DNA of 64,000 bases from an uncultured Ignavibacteriota bacterium (lineage in GTDB: Bacteria > Bacteroidota > Ignavibacteria > UBA10030 > UBA8401). The stretch spans positions 1-64,000 of the forward strand of contig CAIOTF010000031.1 of the NCBI GenBank assembly GCA_903861125.1. The letters are read 5' to 3'. A program made the position numbers and the translations under genes. The notes beneath the pieces were generated by a model. That model was given only the letters and a program-made list of their open reading frames with translations, had not been told where the DNA came from and searched no databases. The stretch's first letter is position 1; every line of letters begins with the position of its first letter. This document shows positions 56,735-64,000 of the stretch, one piece after another.

Positions 56735-56801
56735 TGTAGCTCTCCCCGATAAGTTATATCGATTTTTAGAAATATTCGAATTGTCATCGAACATTCCTTA
56801 C

Positions 56802-57086
56802 TTACTCCACAGTATGCACTGTTACTTTTGCTTCTCCAACAATGAGGTGTTTATATTTCGGTTGAAATTCTAAGAAATGCTTTGTTGCATTATGCAGGTC
56901 AATGGAATCCTGGTCTTTCCACTCTTCATAGAAGAGAAACGTATTTTCCTGATGCAAATCCTGATAAAAACTGTAATGGATGCATCCCTGTTCTGCCAGC
57001 GACGGTTCTATCATGCTCTTACAGAGTGCTATGAGTTCGTTCTGACTGCCGGGTTTTGCGGTACAGTATACGGTAATTGTCTTCAT
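56802..57086 (-). CDS. Antibiotic biosynthesis monooxygenase (ABM) domain protein
   Basis: 94 residues, one ferredoxin-like ABM domain with ITVYCTAKPGSQNELIALCKSMIEPSLAEQGCIHYSFYQD in family order and FLFYEEWKDQDSIDLHNATKHFLEF after it. Related proteins include YgiN-type quinol monooxygenases and dimeric stress proteins; the true substrate is rarely known. It lies four bases after mutL and 67 bases before the mutase start. Confidence 0.88.
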   Translation of the reverse strand: MKTITVYCTAKPGSQNELIALCKSMIEPSLAEQGCIHYSFYQDLHQENTFLFYEEWKDQDSIDLHNATKHFLEFQPKYKHLIVGEAKVTVHTVE

Positions 57087-57090
57087 TCGT

Positions 57091-58920
57091 TTATGTCCTG
57101 AAAAATCGCCTGTCCAATTCAGCCAGGGATAATTTTATCAATACCGGTCTTCCATGCGGGCACACATACGGCATTGATGTTGCAAAAAGCTGATCAATCA
57201 GCGAACGCATTTCAGTTTCGCCAAGCTTCTCGCCTGCCTTGATGGCTGCTTTGCACGAAAAGGATTTTGCGATATTGTCCCGTGCATCCAGTTTCACGCG
57301 TAGTTGATTGTTCTTGAATTCATCAAGTATATTTTGAACGATATTCGCTTCAGTTCCTGCCTTCACTTCAGGCGGTACTCCTTCAAGAACAAAAGTATTT
57401 TTGCCAAATGGTTTAGTTTCAAAACCGATTGAATTGAGGAATGGAAGCAAGTCATTCGTCAGCGTATAATCCCCTGGTGTCAATTGGATGGTTTGCGGGA
57501 AGAGCAGTTGCTGCGACGATGGAACGGCGTTGTTCATTCGCGTCAACGCGCGTTCATATAAGATACGTTCGTGTGCGACATGTTGGTCAATGATCATAAG
57601 GCCGGAACGTATCTGCGTAAGAATATATTTGTTATGGAGCTGCCAGATCGCTTTCCCTTCCTGTGCTACACTATCGCGGGTTCCGTGCTGAAAATGCGTC
57701 TGTGTATCGTCGGGAGTGATCGTTTCAGTACCTGGAGACTGTGCGAATATCTGGTCAAGTTTAGATGTCAGGTCGAACGGGATTTCTTCATTTCCATAGG
57801 ACGATCCTTTAGAAGCGCTAAAACCCGACGTTTGTCCGGAAGAGTCCGGATAGAACCGCGGTATTGCTGAATGCCGCAATGAAGAAAAATCATTGGACTG
57901 GCGGTTGAATTCAACAGTCGGTGTTATATCATTCCCTCCCAGAGCCTTGCGGACAACGGATATGATTATACGGTAGATGCTCTGCTCGTCAGCAAATTTC
58001 ACTTCCATTTTTGATGGATGAACGTTCACATCCACTTTGTGCGGATCAAGTTCAATGAACAAAAGAAAAAAAGGAAAATTTCCCTTCTCAACAAGATGCT
58101 CATATCCTGAAAAGACTGCGTGATTAATCGATCGGCTGACAATGTACCGGTCGTTAAGAAATATGAACTGATCAACCTTCGATTTGCGCGCAAAATCCGG
58201 TTTGCCAATGAAACCGGACACAGACAACAATTCTGTATTCTCTTGTACAGGGATCAATGTTGCAAAATGCCTATCGCCAAAAAGATTTTTTAATCTTTCA
58301 TCTAAATGTTGTGACGGAAGCGCCAGGATCGTATCATCATCACTCACAAATTCTAGCGCAATCTCCGGTTTTGACAATGCAAGACGCTGAACGGTATCGT
58401 AGATATGTTTAAATTCGGTATTATTCGATTTTAGAAATTGCCGCCGGGCTGGTGTGTTATAAAAAAGATTTTTGACACTTATCGTGGTCCCTTGCTGATG
58501 TGCGCACTTCGACTGTTCTTTGATCTCACTTCCTTCGATCCTCAAAAAGGTTCCTGCTGTATCTTCCTCGCGGCGGGATTTTAATTCAACCTGAGCAACA
58601 GCAGCGACAGACGCCAATGCTTCACCCCGAAATCCCAAAGTGCGGATATTTTCGAGATCTTCATAAGAAGCGATTTTACTCGTGGCATGGCGATAGAAGG
58701 ACTTCACAGCATCCTCTTCACTCATCCCTTTACCGTTGTCGATCAATTGTATAAGAGATTTTCCAGCATTCTTGATCGTAATGGAAATGGATGTTGCCCC
58801 GGCATCAATTGAATTTTCAAGCAGCTCCTTCACCACTGATTCCGGTCGCTGTACTACTTCACCGGCTGCAATTTTATTCGCAAGATGATCGGGCAATATG
58901 TTGATGATACTTGTGCTCAT
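57091..58920 (-). CDS. mutL: DNA mismatch repair protein MutL
   Basis: 609 residues. The GHKL ATPase N-terminus shows IAAGEVVQRPESVVKELLENSIDAGA in family order, DNGKGM and TLGFRGEALASVAAVA. The C-terminal dimerisation domain carries the endonuclease motif as DQHVAHERILYE, close to the DQHA(x2)E(x4)E consensus with Ala replaced by Val, and a final CPHGRP. So it is an endonuclease-type MutL as expected in bacteria without MutH. It overlaps the dipeptide epimerase by 4 bases. The MutS partner is not in the window; MutS2 at 26 kb is not its usual partner. Confidence 0.97.
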   Translation of the reverse strand: MSTSIINILPDHLANKIAAGEVVQRPESVVKELLENSIDAGATSISITIKNAGKSLIQLIDNGKGMSEEDAVKSFYRHATSKIASYEDLENIRTLGFRGEALASVAAVAQVELKSRREEDTAGTFLRIEGSEIKEQSKCAHQQGTTISVKNLFYNTPARRQFLKSNNTEFKHIYDTVQRLALSKPEIALEFVSDDDTILALPSQHLDERLKNLFGDRHFATLIPVQENTELLSVSGFIGKPDFARKSKVDQFIFLNDRYIVSRSINHAVFSGYEHLVEKGNFPFFLLFIELDPHKVDVNVHPSKMEVKFADEQSIYRIIISVVRKALGGNDITPTVEFNRQSNDFSSLRHSAIPRFYPDSSGQTSGFSASKGSSYGNEEIPFDLTSKLDQIFAQSPGTETITPDDTQTHFQHGTRDSVAQEGKAIWQLHNKYILTQIRSGLMIIDQHVAHERILYERALTRMNNAVPSSQQLLFPQTIQLTPGDYTLTNDLLPFLNSIGFETKPFGKNTFVLEGVPPEVKAGTEANIVQNILDEFKNNQLRVKLDARDNIAKSFSCKAAIKAGEKLGETEMRSLIDQLFATSMPYVCPHGRPVLIKLSLAELDRRFFRT

Positions 58921-59933
58921 CGTTTCAATGAAACTCCAAGTCCCGGATTATTGTTCAATTTCAATTCACCCCGGATATTCCGGACACCATCGAATGGATC
59001 ATTTGAGATCAGAACATTACCGTCGAGATCCGCATAATCGAGCAACGGACTCACATGAGCACCGGCAGCGATACCGACGGCCGTTTCGATCATACAACCC
59101 ATCATCACCTTCATCTTCAATGCGCGTGCAGTGCTGATCATCCGCATTGCTTCACGTATTCCAGTACACTTCATCAGTTTGATGTTGATCCCGTCAAACG
59201 CTTCAGCAAGACGCGGCACTTCGCTCAACCGCAGAACACTTTCATCGGCAATCAACGGCAGGTCAGACCGTTCTCGAAGCCATTTGAGATCATCAAATTG
59301 ATCGGCAGGCATCGGCTGCTCTACAAATTCAACATTCTGATCTTTCAGCCATTTGATCCGTTCCAACGCAAGATGTTTGTCTTTCCACCCTTCGTTTGCA
59401 TCAACGTACAGAACCTTGTCGGTGATCTTTCGGATCGTATTGATCATCTCTTCATCATTATCCAATCCCACTTTCACTTTTAAGATGGGATACTCTTCAG
59501 CTTCACGCACCTTTTGTTCAACCACTTCCTTTGAATCAATGGCGATCGTAAAAGAACACTTTGCTGTTTTGTTTGGATTCAATCCCCACAACTGATAGAG
59601 AGGTACGCCGAGTTTTTTCCCTACCCAATCGTGCAGTGCAAGATCGACTGCACATTTTGCTGACGTGTTGCCCGGCTCGATCGATTCAACATAGTTTAGA
59701 ATATCCTCCAGAAGTAACGGCGATTCGAACCGGTCGAATTTTATTTTTTGAAAGAATGCAGCGATTGTTTCCAGACTTTCTCCGTACCGTTTTGCAGGAG
59801 ATGCCTCACCGTAACTGACGATACCATCATGTTCGAATTCAAGAATGATCACCGATGCTACATCCCGTGCACCGCGCGAGATTCGGAATGTGTGTTTCAG
59901 CTGAAGATCATATTGTTTCCAGGATATTTTCAT
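58917..59933 (-). CDS. Dipeptide epimerase (L-Ala-D/L-Glu epimerase type)
   Basis: 338 residues of the enolase superfamily. The catalytic Lys pair is in ILKVKVGLD (KxK), metal ligands are in YVDANEGW, EFVEQPMPA and LIADES, and the second catalytic Lys is in INIKLMKCTG. HTFRISRGARDVASVII at the N-terminus and GCMIETAVGIAAGAHVSP near the end fit muropeptide-recycling dipeptide epimerases. Other dipeptide specificities are common in this family, so the substrate is inferred only. It shares one base with ftsY upstream and 4 bases with mutL. Confidence 0.9.
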   Translation of the reverse strand: MKISWKQYDLQLKHTFRISRGARDVASVIILEFEHDGIVSYGEASPAKRYGESLETIAAFFQKIKFDRFESPLLLEDILNYVESIEPGNTSAKCAVDLALHDWVGKKLGVPLYQLWGLNPNKTAKCSFTIAIDSKEVVEQKVREAEEYPILKVKVGLDNDEEMINTIRKITDKVLYVDANEGWKDKHLALERIKWLKDQNVEFVEQPMPADQFDDLKWLRERSDLPLIADESVLRLSEVPRLAEAFDGINIKLMKCTGIREAMRMISTARALKMKVMMGCMIETAVGIAAGAHVSPLLDYADLDGNVLISNDPFDGVRNIRGELKLNNNPGLGVSLKR

Positions 59934-60883
59934 TATTGTTCCTTTTCAAACAGTGCTTCGACAAATTTTTCCGGATCGAATGGCTGCAGGTCATCGATCT
60001 TTTCCCCAACACCAATGAAACGGACAGGCAATTTCATCGTATTGCTGATTGCAAATACCACGCCCCCCTTGGCGGTGCCATCCAATTTTGTGATGACCAA
60101 TCCTGTCAATTCAACTGCTTCGTTGAACAGTTTCGCCTGCTGTATTGCATTTTGTCCTGTTGTGGCATCAAGGACAAGCAGAACTTCATGCGGTGCTTCC
60201 ATGCTTACTTTAGTGATCACGCGCTTGATTTTCTTTAATTCTTCCATTAGGTTCGTCTTCGTGTGAAGTCGTCCGGCCGTATCTATGATGACAACATCCG
60301 CACCGCGGGATTGTGCTGCTTTTACCGTATCGAATGCGACTGAGGCTGGATCTGAGCCATGAAGTTGCTGAATAATCTCTACACCTGCTCGTTTTCCCCA
60401 CACTTCCAATTGTTCATTTGCTGCCGCACGAAATGTATCCGCAGCGCCGATCAACACATTCTTACCCGCTGATTTATAATTATGAGCAAGTTTTCCAATC
60501 GTCGTCGTTTTTCCCACACCGTTCACGCCGACAACCATAATAACGTATGGTTTTGTGTGAGGCGGAAATTCAAAAGGATCCCTACCGCTCGTTGAGGTCA
60601 TCACCAGTGCATTGGTGATCTCTGAACGGACAAGGTTATTCAATTCTTCCTGCGATTCGTATTTATGTTCCTTTGTTTTTTTCTTTATTCCTTCAATAAT
60701 ACGGTGTGACGTATCCACGCCGACATCGCTAGTGATCAGGATCTCGTCGAGTTGAGTTAAGAACTCATCATCAATTTTTCCCTTAGCAAAGATTAAACGA
60801 TTGACCTTCGCAACAAGTGTATCGCGGGTTTTTGTTAAACCTTCTTTTAAACGTGAAAATTTTAGCGAATCGAAAAAGCCCAA
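59933..60883 (-). CDS. ftsY: Signal recognition particle receptor FtsY
   Basis: 316 residues, a short FtsY with the N and G domains but without a long acidic A domain. G1 is GVNGVGKTTTIGKLA (about 118-132), followed by DTFRAAANEQLEVW, G3 DTAGRLHTKTNLMEELKK, LVLDATTGQNAIQQA and G4 ITKLDGTAKGG. The closing GVGEKIDDLQPF is typical. It docks the SRP-ribosome complex at the inner membrane. It is separated by 42 bases from the pgsA-like gene, with an imperfect CCGGC/GCCGG hairpin in the gap. Confidence 0.97.
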   Translation of the reverse strand: MGFFDSLKFSRLKEGLTKTRDTLVAKVNRLIFAKGKIDDEFLTQLDEILITSDVGVDTSHRIIEGIKKKTKEHKYESQEELNNLVRSEITNALVMTSTSGRDPFEFPPHTKPYVIMVVGVNGVGKTTTIGKLAHNYKSAGKNVLIGAADTFRAAANEQLEVWGKRAGVEIIQQLHGSDPASVAFDTVKAAQSRGADVVIIDTAGRLHTKTNLMEELKKIKRVITKVSMEAPHEVLLVLDATTGQNAIQQAKLFNEAVELTGLVITKLDGTAKGGVVFAISNTMKLPVRFIGVGEKIDDLQPFDPEKFVEALFEKEQ

Positions 60884-60925
60884 AGTATTCTTTCCCGGAA
60901 ATCCGGCATTAAAGCCGGTCCGATA

Positions 60926-61477
60926 TTATCGTGTGTAATTTTGTATCGTTTCGAAAAAACGTTTTGCGTAGACAGAAAATGAAAATCCCAAAAGAACAAG
61001 TGAAATCCCCTGGAAAATCTCATAGAGCCAATCGAGCGATGGATAATTCAGTACGGGAAAGACCAAAGTTAACGCGAGAATTGATACAGCAACTTTTCCC
61101 GACATCATCGAAGGAAGGATCACCCCGGTTTTTGAACGAACATATAGACCAGCAAAAAAGATGATCAGATCGCGCAAAAGCACCAACGCCGTAAACCATA
61201 TTGGAATATCGCCAAAAAGCGTCAGCAATACAACCACGATGCCGATGCTGATCTTATCGGCAAGCGGATCGATAATTTTACCAAAATCAGAAATTTCATT
61301 ACGCAGACGCGCGACATATCCGTCCAATGCATCGGTGACGACAGCAACAAGTATAATGAGCAGTGCAATCTCTCGATGAAATCGTATATCGGCAGTTAGG
61401 AAATACGCCGCAGGAATCATCAGAGCGATCCTGCTGAGCGAAAGCATGTTCGATATGGTGAATATTTTCCCCTGCAT
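60926..61477 (-). CDS. pgsA: CDP-alcohol phosphatidyltransferase (PgsA-like)
   Basis: 183 residues with about five membrane segments. The catalytic signature D(x2)DG(x2)AR(x8)G(x3)D(x3)D is complete in DALDGYVARLRNEISDFGKIIDPLADK. N-terminal FTISNMLSLSRIALMIPAAYFL fits CDP-diacylglycerol-glycerol-3-phosphate phosphatidyltransferase. It makes phosphatidylglycerophosphate, the precursor of PG. Assignment to pgsA over other CDP-alcohol transferases rests on size and the N-terminal motif. Its ATG overlaps the stop of the upstream T9SS gene (TAATG). Confidence 0.88.
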   Translation of the reverse strand: MQGKIFTISNMLSLSRIALMIPAAYFLTADIRFHREIALLIILVAVVTDALDGYVARLRNEISDFGKIIDPLADKISIGIVVVLLTLFGDIPIWFTALVLLRDLIIFFAGLYVRSKTGVILPSMMSGKVAVSILALTLVFPVLNYPSLDWLYEIFQGISLVLLGFSFSVYAKRFFETIQNYTR

Positions 61478-64000
61478 TAGCGTATCACAGCAAATTTTCC
61501 CAGTTTGGTGTTCATGACCTCGTTAGCATCACTCAATTGTTCGACACGGTACAAATAGATTCCCGTAGAAACAAGAATTCCCTGTTCATTTCTTAAATTC
61601 CAGGATATCCCTTCACTCGTTGTCTTTTCGTCGAATACTTTTATTTTTTCTCCATTCGAAGAATAAATTGTAATCTTACAGTTCGCCGGTATATTGACGA
61701 ATGAAACCTGACGTGAATTTTTTACGGGATTCGGATAGACGGCAATCCGATCGATACTTTGAGTTTCTTGTGCAATTGAAATGACCTGTCCTTTGCCAGC
61801 ATTCAATTTCACACCGTTGGAAGACATGATATTCTCGCCTGCCATGATTTCAATTCGCAACGCGAGATCGTTGAGTATTGTTCCCGGCAACAGGTTCAGC
61901 ACCACAATCTGCGGTTGAAGAGAATCAATTGATGAAATAGAATATGCGCGTGCAATTGTTCGAAGAGAGTAATTTACCGGATTCCTTGCCGTTACCAAGT
62001 CCGCTTGTTCGCTGAATTCAATTTGAATTTTATTGTTTGAAGATAATTTGGCTGATCGGACAAAAAACGGTTTCTCCTGAACTCCGGTAGTAACAAAAGT
62101 AAATATTTTGGCGGTGTCCCCTTTCATTCCGCTCGCATCGGTCAATTGCCGTATCTTTATGGCATGATTTCCGATTGACAATACTACAGGAAATGTGACC
62201 AGTAACTTCTTCGGAGTTTCCCAAACTACGGATGATGATGCAAAAGTATTATCAAGAAGAAAAACCGTTCTTAAAATTTCTTGCGAAACGACCTCATAGG
62301 AAATACCAACAGTCAGTTGAGAGAGAGACGACTGAGAGATAGATTTTATCACCGGGGCTGCATGCGGTACTGCTGATACAATATCCGAACGAGAACTCTC
62401 GGTTATATTAACAGCAGAGACTGCATAAAAATATTTTATACCGGCAGAAAGGGATGTATCGGTCCAGGTATTACCTTTAACAGACGCGATATATGACAGA
62501 GTATTTTCATTTATTCCTCTGAAAATATTATGATCGCTGGCAGAAGAAATCCATCGGATATTTAGTTTTGATGAGTCAATTGGTATTGCCGTTACTCCGT
62601 ACGGAGTCTGAACTATAGAAGAACCTTCCAATTCCCAGAACTCCGTTCTACCATTTGTGTGGAATCCAATCTCATTATAAGAATCGCCGTCAAGATCGTA
62701 CACAACCACGCTGTTGCTTTGTGACGGATGGATCCATTTTGATTCGAAGGTATTTTTGATTGTATTCCATTCAAATACATACAGATCCGGGTTCAGCGAA
62801 ATGAACAATGCATCTTTCGTATCATTCGTTTTCAATTTTCCGTTCATTAATCCATTATCATATCCGGAACCTCCCTTCACACCCACAAAATATTGCTCCC
62901 ATATTTTAGAAAGTTTTCCTGAGGCATCGGACGAAGTATGCGAATATACTTTTACCGTCCAGACCGGAACATCGTATTCCCTGTCCTGATTCCAGTCTAT
63001 GTTCGTGTGCCCGGCTACCGCAAAATCTGTAATTCCATCGCCGTTGAAATCACCGGCTGTGATATAATCGCTCATTTCATATAGGTCCGATGAATCAATC
63101 TCGGCTAAATCAAAGTTCAAACTTCCTGTAGCAGTTTGTCTATACCGGATAATATCGCCGTCATAATCCGCAAAGAGGATCTCTTTACGTCCGGTCTGTG
63201 TGAACTCCCCGACAATAGATCTTGGCGGACCGAATTGGTTACGCGCTTCTCCGATGAGCGGATTACTCGGATTTGGAAGATGCGTAGTGAGAGAAAATTT
63301 GTTATTGCCAAGATTCCTGTATATTAAAAATTCCGTGCTGCTTCGAGCCAGAATTTCCGGCAATCCGTCTCCATCAATATCGTTCAGTTGACTAGCCCAT
63401 ACATCCGATGAATCCCCCCAGACTGGTTTATTAAAGAATTTACCATTGCTTGTATCAATTTGAAGCAACTGGGATATTCCCCTGTCCTGGACCAATAAAG
63501 CCGGCATTCCAGATGACGCGTTAGAAAGAAATGAGCGAGGTACCCAAGAATGAACTGATGAATCTAATAATCTGAAATTGCTGCCAGCATATTCATATGC
63601 TTTTAATTTCCCAAAATCATTATTGCCGGTATATTCGTTCAACACTATGTTCGGTTTGCGGTCGATTCGCAGAATTTGATTGATCAGAAATCCTTTAGGA
63701 AGTGAATATGATTTTTTTACAAAACCTGTTGTTGCTATTGTTTGCGAAGCAATTGTTGCTCGAAAATGGTCAAATCCTGTCAAAGCTATTGTCGGGAAAC
63801 GTGCGGTTCGTTTTGATGAAGAATTTTCTGTGAAAAGACAATAAAACTCATAGTCTGTAAGGGGTAAAAAATCTTTTGTGCTTAAAACGAACGAATGATT
63901 TAATTGTAAGCCAAGAGATTGTATAGTTTTATATGCGGACTCACCAATCTTACGGTAATATAGGGTACCGGTTGAATTTCGGTCAACACGTGCATCAACA
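61477..64000 (-). CDS. FG-GAP/VCBS-repeat T9SS surface protein, 5' end outside window
   Basis: The minus-strand frame is open to the last bases of the window, so the gene is truncated; at least 840 codons are seen. The first visible part is a fibronectin type III-like domain (LYYRKIGESAYKTI, then LTDYEFYCLFTEN). FG-GAP/VCBS Ca-binding repeats follow: DIDGDGLPEILAR, ADYDGDIIRY, GDFNGDGITDFAVAG and YDLDGDSYNEIGF. Then come a fibronectin-like stretch (FYAVSAVNITESSRSDIVSAV) and two Ig-like domains. The C-terminus is a T9SS sorting domain with IAVYPNPVKNSRQVSF, SSNGEKIKVF, STGIYLYRVEQL and FAVIR. It is a surface or secreted beta-propeller-type protein. Its stop overlaps the pgsA-like start by one base. 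Confidence 0.92.
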   Translation of the reverse strand, partial: VDARVDRNSTGTLYYRKIGESAYKTIQSLGLQLNHSFVLSTKDFLPLTDYEFYCLFTENSSSKRTARFPTIALTGFDHFRATIASQTIATTGFVKKSYSLPKGFLINQILRIDRKPNIVLNEYTGNNDFGKLKAYEYAGSNFRLLDSSVHSWVPRSFLSNASSGMPALLVQDRGISQLLQIDTSNGKFFNKPVWGDSSDVWASQLNDIDGDGLPEILARSSTEFLIYRNLGNNKFSLTTHLPNPSNPLIGEARNQFGPPRSIVGEFTQTGRKEILFADYDGDIIRYRQTATGSLNFDLAEIDSSDLYEMSDYITAGDFNGDGITDFAVAGHTNIDWNQDREYDVPVWTVKVYSHTSSDASGKLSKIWEQYFVGVKGGSGYDNGLMNGKLKTNDTKDALFISLNPDLYVFEWNTIKNTFESKWIHPSQSNSVVVYDLDGDSYNEIGFHTNGRTEFWELEGSSIVQTPYGVTAIPIDSSKLNIRWISSASDHNIFRGINENTLSYIASVKGNTWTDTSLSAGIKYFYAVSAVNITESSRSDIVSAVPHAAPVIKSISQSSLSQLTVGISYEVVSQEILRTVFLLDNTFASSSVVWETPKKLLVTFPVVLSIGNHAIKIRQLTDASGMKGDTAKIFTFVTTGVQEKPFFVRSAKLSSNNKIQIEFSEQADLVTARNPVNYSLRTIARAYSISSIDSLQPQIVVLNLLPGTILNDLALRIEIMAGENIMSSNGVKLNAGKGQVISIAQETQSIDRIAVYPNPVKNSRQVSFVNIPANCKITIYSSNGEKIKVFDEKTTSEGISWNLRNEQGILVSTGIYLYRVEQLSDANEVMNTKLGKFAVIR

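Noticed and set aside
60903-60918. CCGGC/GCCGG hairpin before ftsY as a terminator
   Set aside because: It is a short 5-bp stem without a T-run on the minus strand and lies within a run of co-directed genes.

Overview
The window looks like a chromosome segment of a Bacteroidota/Chlorobi-group bacterium, most likely of the Ignavibacteria type; this is an inference from gene content, not a database match. Four observations support it. Secreted proteins end in type IX secretion (T9SS) sorting domains with the motif YPNPFNPSTTI or close variants. A bacillithiol-pathway BshC is present. A roughly 1,160-residue surface protein belongs to a family I know from Bacteroidota. An Lnt, a Por-type cargo and a large predicted outer-membrane protein point to a Gram-negative envelope. 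There is no prophage, insertion sequence, CRISPR array or rRNA in the window.

Layout. 1-11.5 kb is a surface/secretome region: the 3' part of a giant InlB-repeat protein, a T9SS protein carrying an in-frame palindromic insertion, a decayed tandem solute-binding lipoprotein, a secreted M14 carboxypeptidase, tRNA-Leu(CAA) and the large outer-membrane-type protein. 11.7-20.6 kb is the classic translation/transcription operon rimP-nusA-infB-rbfA-truB-ribF-rpsO-pnp, followed by aroA and an orphan sugar-type ABC ATPase. A bidirectional terminator separates these from bshC on the minus strand. 25.1-37.0 kb (plus strand) is a tightly packed housekeeping run: yqeY, cvpA, mutS2, a biotin carboxylase and its biotin carrier, purL, ygfZ, a free-methionine-sulfoxide reductase, a LOG-family protein, a transglutaminase-like protein, then tmRNA (ssrA) and dapF.

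37.2-53.5 kb is a long minus-strand run. Transcribed from 53.5 kb downward it holds a DPM1-like glycosyltransferase, a double-SDR fusion, an M14-type peptidase, an ATP-grasp ligase, an SDR, an EamA transporter, acyP, ispF, DedA, PAP2, lnt, threonine aldolase, a thioesterase, trpE, trpG and polX. Many neighbours overlap by a few bases. A STELLO/DUF288-like glycosyltransferase is divergent from this run. 54.6-64 kb (minus strand) carries a small membrane protein, methylmalonyl-CoA mutase catalytic subunit, an ABM-domain protein, mutL, a dipeptide epimerase, ftsY, a pgsA-like gene and the 3' part of a large FG-GAP/T9SS protein cut by the window edge.

How the parts fit. The biotin carboxylase plus carrier (28-30 kb) and the mutase (55 kb) are parts of a propionyl-CoA/methylmalonyl-CoA route whose other subunits lie outside the window. 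BshC and MsrC indicate low-molecular-weight thiol and methionine redox repair. The most plausible undescribed system is the 47.1-54.6 kb set (ATP-grasp, two kinds of SDR, M14 peptidase, DPM1-like and STELLO-like transferases). It looks like an envelope glycan or glycoconjugate pathway, but its product cannot be read from sequence. The most unusual single DNA structure is the palindromic element inserted in frame into a T9SS cargo gene at 3.54 kb.
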